This document shows, one piece after another, positions 24,479 through 31,217 of a DNA stretch of 31,217 nucleotides. Each line of letters begins with the position of its first letter. The stretch's first letter is position 1. Location of the stretch: the NCBI GenBank assembly GCA_910592205.1, contig CAJVPJ010000274.1:1-31217 (forward strand). The letters are read 5' to 3'. Made by a program: the position numbers and the translations under genes. This DNA comes from Paraglomus occultum (lineage: Eukaryota; Glomeromycota; Glomeromycetes; Paraglomerales; Paraglomeraceae). A model generated the notes under the pieces. The model did not search any database. It had not been told where the DNA came from and saw nothing but the letters and a program-made list of their open reading frames with translations.

Positions 24479-24569
24479 TTAAATACTCCGCATCGACAAC
24501 ACATCTTCCTCCTCTTCATTTGACGAACGATTTTTTTGCACATATGCAATGAATTCTTCGTACCGTTTT
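24479..24569 (-). other. out-of-frame methyltransferase C-terminus
   Basis: After EFTREVEEFK the annotated frame reads VRRIHCICAKK and stops at 24518-24516. One frame over, the same DNA reads RYEEFIAYVQKNRSSNEEEE and stops at 24481-24479. Family members typically end with a 'E.YK.Y..W.....Y.QK'-like helix, so the second reading looks ancestral. One extra base in the AAAA run at 24566-24569 accounts for the shift. It may be a real mutation or a sequencing indel. Confidence 0.65.
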
Positions 24570-25908
24570 AAACTCCTCAACCTCTCGAGTAAATTCAGCT
24601 AACAATCCATCGAATTCTGATAATGATATCTGCATTTCTTCTACCATTTGGTGTTTAACGGCCGAAAAGAATGCTGTCATGTCTTTCAGGGCCTACAAAG
24701 ATACATTGCGTAAATAATATAGTTCACTATGCTGCGTAGATTAGCTTGCCCCATGTCAACTATACTTACTAGTAACCCAATATCACCTGCCCATTCACCA
24801 AGCGGAACTTCAGTCTCGACTTTTGAAATCTCTGAATACATTTGGGTTGATTCGAGCATCGATGGCAATCGTTTCGCTATCATTCCATCCATGTTTCTCT
24901 TTTGGAACACTTGAATCACTGAAATTGTTGTTTTGTTAGTCGCTTGTAAGCAAAAAACATCATCCCTTTCCGTATCACATACTTACATCCATCACAGAGC
25001 CTCTTTCCAGCCCTTCCAACATTTTCTAACATTGCATCACTCTCCACTAATTCTATCCATCCTTCATGCTTCAGTACTCGTGTCAACTCGGGAATTACTA
25101 TTTTCTCCCACTGACTGGTAGAAAAACTCCCAGAAAGAAATCGTTCGTGTATGAAATCAAACGTGTTGTCGCATGTAGTTAATCCCTTGAGTACGTTTTG
25201 TTGAATGAACGAGACATTGACCGGACGAATTTGGGTGGGAAAGAGTGCTAACATGTCCAAACCGGTAAATGATGATTGTGGGTAATCAGTTGCCATATCG
25301 AGGATCCACGTGCCAGAGCTTTGTAAGTTAAAGTGTATTGTGAATAAAAGTTCCTCGCGATAGTAAGTTAAAGTGTAAAATAAGTCACTGTGTAACAACG
25401 TTAGGGTGATTCTGTGCAATACTTACCCACATCTGTGTACGTTGAAGGGAGAATTTTAATTTATAAGTAATTATTAATGGTTAAATTAATAATAATTAAT
25501 TAATAACAAGGAAAGGAACAATCCTGCCAGCCAAGAAAAAGAAATGGTAAAACTTGTTATTAAATTATTTCTTAAATCCTCACCCAACATCAAGTACTTT
25601 GGTGTTTCCTAATGATAATGTCTTTTTCAATGGAGCATTGAAGTTACCACGAATGAGTCGTAAAAGAAAGTGTTGTGCTTGTAGTCGGTGAAGTTCCTAA
25701 TAATTAAATAATACGATCAGATGTCGTTTACGTAGCTGCCATCCTTAACTTTCACTATTCACAATCTGCTTTTATCTACCTCGTCATCTAAAGGCTCAAA
25801 ATAGTTGCAATTAATGCAATCCATATGTTTGCTTTCGTTTGCCGGTTTTAGGGAACCCTTCCTTGCAAACTGATGTTCTTCGTTCTGTTTGGATAAGCGA
25901 TGACCCAT
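24516..25908 (-). CDS. SAM-dependent methyltransferase, six exons including a 6-nt micro-exon
   Basis: Class I methyltransferase of a family expanded in mycorrhizal fungi. Exons: 25908-25780, 25696-25584, 25432-25427, 25318-24987, 24918-24770, 24692-24516; all introns are GT-AG (83, 151, 108, 68 and 76 nt) and all junctions keep frame, giving 301 residues. The N-terminus MGHRLSK fits a possible myristoylation signal. Exon 2 gives ELHRLQAQHFLLRLIRGNF and VLDV. The SAM-binding loop VLDVGCGSGTW (77-87) is assembled across three exons, followed by the acidic residue in GLDM (Asp104), NTFDFIHERF and VLKHEGWIELVE. Exon 5 gives the family's 'VPLGEWAGDIG' segment. The intron after residue 193 is chosen because joining at 24918 gives LIQVFQKRNMD, which fits the family helix better than read-through. 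The frame probably shifts after residue 285 in an A-run (24566-24569): the family C-terminus continues in another frame to a stop at 24479. The methyl acceptor is unknown. Confidence 0.88.
25323..25377 (+). mobile_element. 25-nt insertion with 15-bp direct repeats (copy 2)
   Basis: The repeat GTAAGTTAAAGTGTA occurs at 25323-25337 and again at 25363-25377. The intervening 25338-25362 is the same 25-nt segment seen at 1093-1117 with a single A/G difference. It lies in the third intron of the methyltransferase gene, where the repeat nearer the acceptor ends 3 bases before the AG. Without the insertion and one repeat the intron would be 68 nt, like the gene's other short introns. Confidence 0.6.
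25427..25432 (-). other. 6-nt micro-exon of the methyltransferase
   Basis: Read on the minus strand: acceptor GTACACAG, then ATGTGG, then donor GTAAGT. The upstream exon ends in GG and the downstream exon begins C TCT GGC, so the six bases supply the Cys and complete two Gly codons to give the canonical GCGSGTW. Skipping the exon keeps the frame but yields a shortened GSGTW loop. Confidence 0.75.
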
Positions 25909-28478
25909 ATTAAAGATTATTTAGTGATAGTATAAAGTTAGTTTACGAGATGGAGGAATGTTGATGAGGGATTCGGATAAGTGAACTAAAAGTATATAAA
26001 TATTTGGTAGATATTTGTGTACATATAAGCGATAATAAATTGAAACGTACATGCAGCTTTATCGTAAATCAATTTTTCATTGTTTACAATGTCACAATAA
26101 GAATGCAGTTTAACAGGCTTTGTTGCATAAAATGAAACTGTTTTATTGGAATGGTGAACCAAAATAACATATTATTGTCATGTTTCATTATGCAGCTATT
26201 CTATTTAAAAACAATATTTGGGAGCTTCAGTCGTGCAGTTTGATCTGTAAATGAGACTGCTTGCATTTGCATAATAGAATTCCGGATTGAAATGAAGGAA
26301 CATAATTCTAAATTCTATGCCAATGGTAAATATAAAATAACGAGATAACAAGCAAAAGATCGGTAGATTAAGCGATTCAAGATTATTACGTAATTCCATC
26401 TAAACCGATCTACACACACCGCCCTGTCAAAACTCTCAAACAGACAATAGTATTCACCGTAAGCGGCTACATATCTGTTACCCAGGTTTTTGCGTGAGCT
26501 GGAAAAACTGTAAATTGAGGAAATTCCCCGCTTCTATTACGAATTATAAATTTGGATTTATGTCTTCCCGCCAAGGTATTTTACATTATTAATTAGGATC
26601 GTCGCTCGTGTGGTCTGTACTATGGCGTAAAGACAAACTGTACAGAATTTCTTAATATGGACGTTATACGAGTCAGTATGAGACAATTCAAGTGTGGTTT
26701 CGAGCGGCCACTTCATAATATGTACTACTTATGCAGTAATAAAGTTATTTTGATAGTCAGTTTGTTCTCGTTCTAATATTAAATTAATGACAATAGTATA
26801 CCCGTGTATCATTAAAGTTGCACATTTCACGACAATAATTGTGCAACAGTAATAACTAATAAGTTTGATGACAATATTAATAACTCAGTATCCCTATCAA
26901 GTAATGTACAGGTTTTCTCGTCAGTTTAATCAGATAAGCCGGATAAATTAAACACCTTCTTTCCTTCGAACAAATTATCTCTAGAGAGTTTCAACGTAAA
27001 AAAATCAAGCAATTGAAATGGATAAGATCTGCCTTTTTACAAATTCCTCTCCGCCTTTACTTTTGGGTTGGATCAAACTTACCCATAAACTCTTATACAC
27101 GCACTTAAAAGTCAAAAAATGAAAACTTGAGGTTGCTACGAAAAGGTAATTTAGAGCATACATAAAAGGGTGGGAGGAGGGGTTTGCAAATCCGGGATTT
27201 TCTAAACGTCCCGATCATATTATTTGGTACTCTGCCCAAGAATTTCGAATCTTCACATGTAAATCGTTATATCTATTTCTTGGAACTCGTTATTATGTTA
27301 CCATATATATCCTACAGCAGTACCAATCAATTGGTCAGGATGGAGGGTTATTTTTACGAATTAATATGTCAGCTCGCAGGAGTGGTTGAACATGGTTAAA
27401 TAGAGATATCATTAACCAACGAAATTCGCAGATAATAATGATGTTTGTTGTGTTTGTTTGTCGTGTTCATGTGAGACGAATCTTAAATTTCATTTGACTA
27501 AAAATATTTGCTGGGGAGCAAGCAAAAATGATACGTATTGCTGACATTAGCATTATAAATCAATATGACCTGTTATCAGGAGATAATCGATTTATTAACC
27601 GAGAAAAAATAGCATAGGGTTTATTTGATTCATGGTCAAGCATGAAATACAGTAGAACTCGCAAAACAGTTAAAACAGTCTCGCAGCTCTCGATGAGATT
27701 TTGAGGAGGCAGATACGGACGATTACAGCTAACCGTTCCAAGCAAAGCTTTGTGTCATTCTTAAAACTGCATATTTTTAATATATAGCGTCTCCCCAGTA
27801 GAAAAATTCTCGTTGCTTGCTGTCTTCCGTTAGGAGAAAGGACCCAGGAAGTTATTGTGTCTGACTAGCCAAATCTGCGGTTCACAAACTATTAAAGGTT
27901 AGCTCTTACCTGATGAATGAGTCGAATAACATGTTTGTTAATCTTTAGCCAGAGGCCGCCGTGTGTCAAACATCTGTCAGTCTTGCATTATCTTAATACG
28001 ATGCAGACTGAAATCTAAACAATTGCTCGTGTCATAGCACACGGTGATACAACAACTCCTGAAATTGAATCGCTATCAGGTATAGATGCTCATTAAATGC
28101 TTAACTTTGACTTTGAATATTGTTCATTCCTGAGGACAGAATAACGAGCACCTGCATCGGCTATTTACACTTCCGAATCTAGTATTCTTAATGAAAGTAG
28201 TGACATAAATATGCATGCAAATGATTTGTGTAGTCCTCATATTGATTGTCCAGACGTATTGTAATCATTATGTAAACCACCTGTGAGAAGTATTAAAAAA
28301 GCCAACAACTTAATGTAGAAGGTGCCGTGTCAGTTCCCGTAAATCTACTCACGTGTGAATAAATATACAATAGATACTGATATATTGCTCATTTAAGATA
28401 AGCATGTAACATGTGATAGAGTTAACCAGGATAATATATACGATTGTTCGATACAAAGTGACTGTTCGACAAAACTGA
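25909..28478. other. gene-poor stretch, no gene recognised
   Basis: Short frames only. An imperfect inverted repeat lies at 26124-26138 and 26182-26194 (arms near GTTTCATTATGCA, 43-nt loop). In-frame plus-strand fragments between about 28010 and 28330 look like decayed coding sequence and include a stretch similar to one in the segment starting at 28479. No exon structure could be assembled. Confidence 0.45.
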
Positions 28479-28808
28479 GATATAGAAATTCTGCAGCGAT
28501 ATCAGGGGTATCTTTCAAAGCGATTAAGTTATGATAATGAAACGTTTGTTAATCGATTATTGGAAGCGCAAAACCGTTTGTACGGCCATAAATGGACTCT
28601 TGGGAGCACAGTTATAAACCGGGTTCTCCAACAAATTTGTAATTGTGATACAACGACTGCAGAATTTGAAATTCTAGCTGTGCATCTCATATTCCATCAT
28701 GAATGATGCAATTCACAAATTGATGTTCAAAATATTGAAGAGAAAGAGTTATTGAACTATGTCCGACTTGCTACAAGTATTTTCCTTTTGCGTTTATTTC
28801 TAAAATGA
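28479..28808 (+). pseudogene. unrecognised decayed coding segment
   Basis: An open frame without a start codon, 75 codons long, includes LLEAQNRLYGHKWTLGSTVI and ICNCDTTTAEFEILAVHLIF. A single TGA at 28704-28706 is followed by 33 more codons in the same frame (NIEEKELLNYVRLATSIFLL). The composition looks like a soluble helical protein. A stretch at 28046-28071 encodes a similar DTTTPEIESL in the same codon phase, which suggests a duplicated or repeated domain rather than chance. I do not recognise the family. It ends about 175 bp before the inverted-repeat-bounded segment. Confidence 0.3.
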
Positions 28809-28983
28809 CTATGATAAATCACGAACAATCATTCAATCGTAAAACTAATAACACTTCCCAAAACTTCAAATAACATCGATATGCTGGAAATCGATTTTGT
28901 AATTCCTTCGTTTCAACTTGAATATGTCGAAGGGGAGGTTAATTATCGATGTCAGTTGAAATATCGCAGATATCCACTAACCA

Positions 28984-29060
28984 CTGAATTATGATTCCAA
29001 CTCTCGATTCACCGGCTTGCCGGCTCGCTCTCTTTCTTTACAGTATATTCACTTTTTGCT
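28984..29060 (+). repeat. inverted repeat, left arm (77 bp)
   Basis: Exact reverse complement of the last 77 bases of the window. It contains the short palindrome CCGGCTTGCCGG-like core and a pyrimidine-rich CTCTCTTTCTTT stretch. Confidence 0.95.
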
Positions 29061-29815
29061 TAATATGAAGTCAAGTAATATCGAGAGCCTATTTTCACCG
29101 TCAAAAAAGCTTCACGATGCGTTTGAATCTTGACGGTACATTCTTATGAACTTGCTCCTCAAAAAGAAGGACTATTTATCGCGTGATAGCATGATGACGT
29201 TTCTAATAATTTCCATCAATTGACGGTTTACTTACTTGAAGAGTATTCTAAAATAATACGTAACTATGTTAGGATGCGTCAAAAATAGTATGTAGACGGT
29301 GAAATCCGGTTTAATAAAATCAAATGGAGAAATAAGTTATGCCCGGACTAGGCTATTCAATCTTCCTTTTCGACAAAAGGCCAGTATACATACCACCGAA
29401 GAGTTCCAATACGCATATAGCAGTTTAGTCAGACGATATGTTCGTAACGTTGGCGATTTTTACGGGTAAATGACACGTTTACTTTATTACAAGATATCAG
29501 TTTTACCAGAACAAACATGTTTCAAAGTCATTAGAATCCAGTAAAGCGTGGGGATCTATAGAAATTCGTAGCAAATAGATTATGTTAAACATCACATAAA
29601 GAATGTTGACTAGCTGTCTCTTATCGGTGTGATATTTAGACAGAACATTAATAAGCTCATTGGTTTTATTATTCGGAGAAAAATATGAAGTTTAATGCAT
29701 TCTTCGATTTTAATCAACGTACATCATTTGTTCGACAATGGATGCTTAATATTATACATACCAACTCTTAGTTTCTATCATTCTAGTACCAGAAATCACT
29801 GTTTATTAAGTATAA

Positions 29816-30421
29816 ATGCGATTGAAAATTTCCCACACTCTTATTTTGGAACATTTAATGGGAGAATTGCCCCTGAAGAAAGGAGTATGTTTGCTGAAGA
29901 ACGTCTCCGATTTGTTCAACCAAACATTATACCTTGAAAACGTTAGATCTTCTGCTTCCAGACTTTTTCTTGGCTTTCCAAAGTTTAGTCAAATATTTTT
30001 TACACCAACCAATAGATATTGGCAAGGATGTAAAGAGAACTCAATTGCTGGTCAACTAGTACCAGTTGAGGCAGGGTTTGAAGTTTCAACGAAAAAAGTA
30101 TTCAGAAGCATAGTAATAAATATTCATTGGGTGTTTCTCATCTGGCGCCTTGTTCACCCTTGCCGTGGTAGTTTGGGTAGTTTTTTTCACGTACTGTCTA
30201 TAATTAGGGCATTGCTGTTTATCCTCGGTCTTCAAGAACCGAATGCAATTAGAGGAAAAAAAAAAGAGGTATGGGAATTTTCTATAAAAAATTTTTTTTT
30301 ACTACTCCGGACAAAATGCGATTGCTCGTCAGCTGATGGTTATGTGGGAATATTGACTCCGTCGCACGACCTTCAAACAGGTTCAATCAATGGGACAATA
30401 TTAATATTGACGAGTCTCTAA
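29816..30421 (+). CDS. unrecognised 201-codon ORF within the inverted-repeat segment
   Basis: Starts MRLKISHTLILEHLMGELPL and ends GTILILTSL. It is the longest single open frame in the window and well beyond chance for this AT content. There are moderately hydrophobic stretches in the middle (SIVINIHWVFLIWRLV and VLSIIRALLFILGL), so a membrane protein is conceivable. No catalytic motif, zinc finger or transposase signature was recognised. It lies between the 77-bp inverted arms, so a transposon-encoded protein or a fragment of one is possible. A second, shorter frame (29695-29937) overlaps its start. Confidence 0.35.
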   Translation: MRLKISHTLILEHLMGELPLKKGVCLLKNVSDLFNQTLYLENVRSSASRLFLGFPKFSQIFFTPTNRYWQGCKENSIAGQLVPVEAGFEVSTKKVFRSIVINIHWVFLIWRLVHPCRGSLGSFFHVLSIIRALLFILGLQEPNAIRGKKKEVWEFSIKNFFLLLRTKCDCSSADGYVGILTPSHDLQTGSINGTILILTSL

Positions 30422-31140
30422 ACTAAAGCGGTACGCCCATTGAAACAATAGAAACCTTTATATATTCACGTGGGCGTGAGAACGTACTTTAACATGGGAA
30501 TTAACCAAAGAAGTTTTTTTTTTCAGAACTCCTTTTACTGTATGTATTCATTGCAAAATTCCCGAGTTTGAAATTAACTGGAATCTCTGATAGACGCCGT
30601 GTATAAAGTTTGTCACTTATCGATACCTTTTCATATCTCAATAAAAATTTTCAAACAATTACTTTGTATATGCACGTGTAACAAATAATTATTATTGACA
30701 AAAAATTTTTTTTGTAAGTTGTATGTGAAAACTCAGGTATTCAAACTTGAATTAAAATCTTCTAGACCAGCACAGACGCTTTTTCTTGCCTTTAACGTTG
30801 CTCATTAATTTGTACTTATTATTATTATTATAAAAACTTGTCTCTGTTTCGACTATTTTAATGTTTCGCACGTTCTAACATATTTAAAACACGGTTTATC
30901 AAAGATGTCAAACTCTCACTGTACATTAGATTACGCCTCATATACTAATTTGGCAATCCCCTGACTAATAGGCACGCCAAAGTTATGTAGAAACCTCTGG
31001 ATGGATTAATTATGCACTACTCATGGTATAAGTAATAGACTGAGAGTTACTATCGTACAAATTATGTATCATTGATCAAAATATTTATGCACAAAATTTT
31101 TTTATTCTATAAGATTTGTCATACGCAATAGTGTTCTAAC

Positions 31141-31217
31141 AGCAAAAAGTGAATATACTGTAAAGAAAGAGAGCGAGCCGGCAAGCCGGTGAATCGAGAG
31201 TTGGAATCATAATTCAG
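31141..31217 (-). repeat. inverted repeat, right arm (77 bp, ends at the window edge)
   Basis: Exact reverse complement of 28984-29060, ending on the last base of the window, so its true outer boundary is unknown. Confidence 0.95.

Larger units (their letters stand above)
28984..31217. mobile_element. segment bounded by a perfect 77-bp inverted repeat (possible transposon or assembly artefact)
   Basis: 28984-29060 is the exact reverse complement of 31141-31217, and the next inward bases differ. The arms are less AT-rich than their surroundings (they contain CACCGGCTTGCCGGCTCGCT). Two readings are possible. One is a DNA transposon of at least 2.2 kb with long terminal repeats, carrying the ORF at 29816-30421. 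The other is an artefact: the right arm stops exactly at the window end and is exactly 77 bases, a k-mer size commonly used by de Bruijn graph assemblers. No target duplication can be checked on the right. Confidence 0.45.

Noticed and set aside
24933-25121. Plus-strand ORFs at 24729-24914 and 24933-25121
   Set aside because: Antisense readings of methyltransferase exons.
27651-27720. CAGTAGAACTCGC, resembling a Tigger-type transposon end
   Set aside because: No matching inverted end was found within a reasonable distance.

Overview
AT-rich eukaryotic DNA, most likely from a fungus of the Mucoromycota and plausibly an arbuscular mycorrhizal (Glomeromycotina-type) genome. The grounds are genes split by short GT-AG introns, a methyltransferase of the 'MG..LS / VLDVGCGSGTW' type that is greatly expanded in those fungi, a fungal nuclease-like plus kinase gene present in tandem, and many decayed pogo/Tigger and Tc1/mariner elements in long gene-poor stretches. 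The taxonomic call is inference; no rRNA or tRNA gene was seen.

Layout. 1-1770: gene-poor, with one possible decayed plus-strand coding segment (705-1222) interrupted by a 38-bp insertion. 1770-5354: two tandem minus-strand paralogues of a nuclease-like plus kinase gene. The upstream copy (5344-3735, three exons, 494 codons) has the kinase motifs. The other (2866-1907) has lost the kinase core through a deletion of about 500 bp that also shifts the frame. A stretch of about 707 bp is apparently identical between the copies while its flanks diverge. A degenerate Tigger/CENP-B-type transposase lies between them. 7018-7738 and 9130-9856: two short pogo/Tigger-type elements with CAGT ends; the first keeps a possible transposase C-terminus. 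8310-8735: an unrecognised ORF. 10000-18450: no confident gene. 18460-19102: a Tc1/mariner relic. 19100-24478: no gene recognised. 25908-24516: a six-exon minus-strand SAM-dependent methyltransferase gene. 28479-28808: a possible decayed coding segment. 28984-31217: a segment bounded by a perfect 77-bp inverted repeat, whose right arm ends exactly at the window edge.

Three observations stand out. (1) A 25-nt sequence occurs twice, about 24 kb apart, with one mismatch; each copy is flanked by perfect 13-15-bp direct repeats that differ between the loci, which looks like a minute insertion with target-site duplication. One copy breaks an open frame and the other sits in the last 45 bases of a methyltransferase intron. 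(2) The methyltransferase SAM-binding glycine loop is complete only if a 6-nt micro-exon is spliced in; in-frame joining at consensus splice sites supports it. (3) The kinase paralogue pair shows a gene-conversion-like block and loss of the kinase module from one copy.

At this AT content, chance ORFs of 45-70 codons are expected in large numbers, so unrecognised ORFs of that size were not called as genes.
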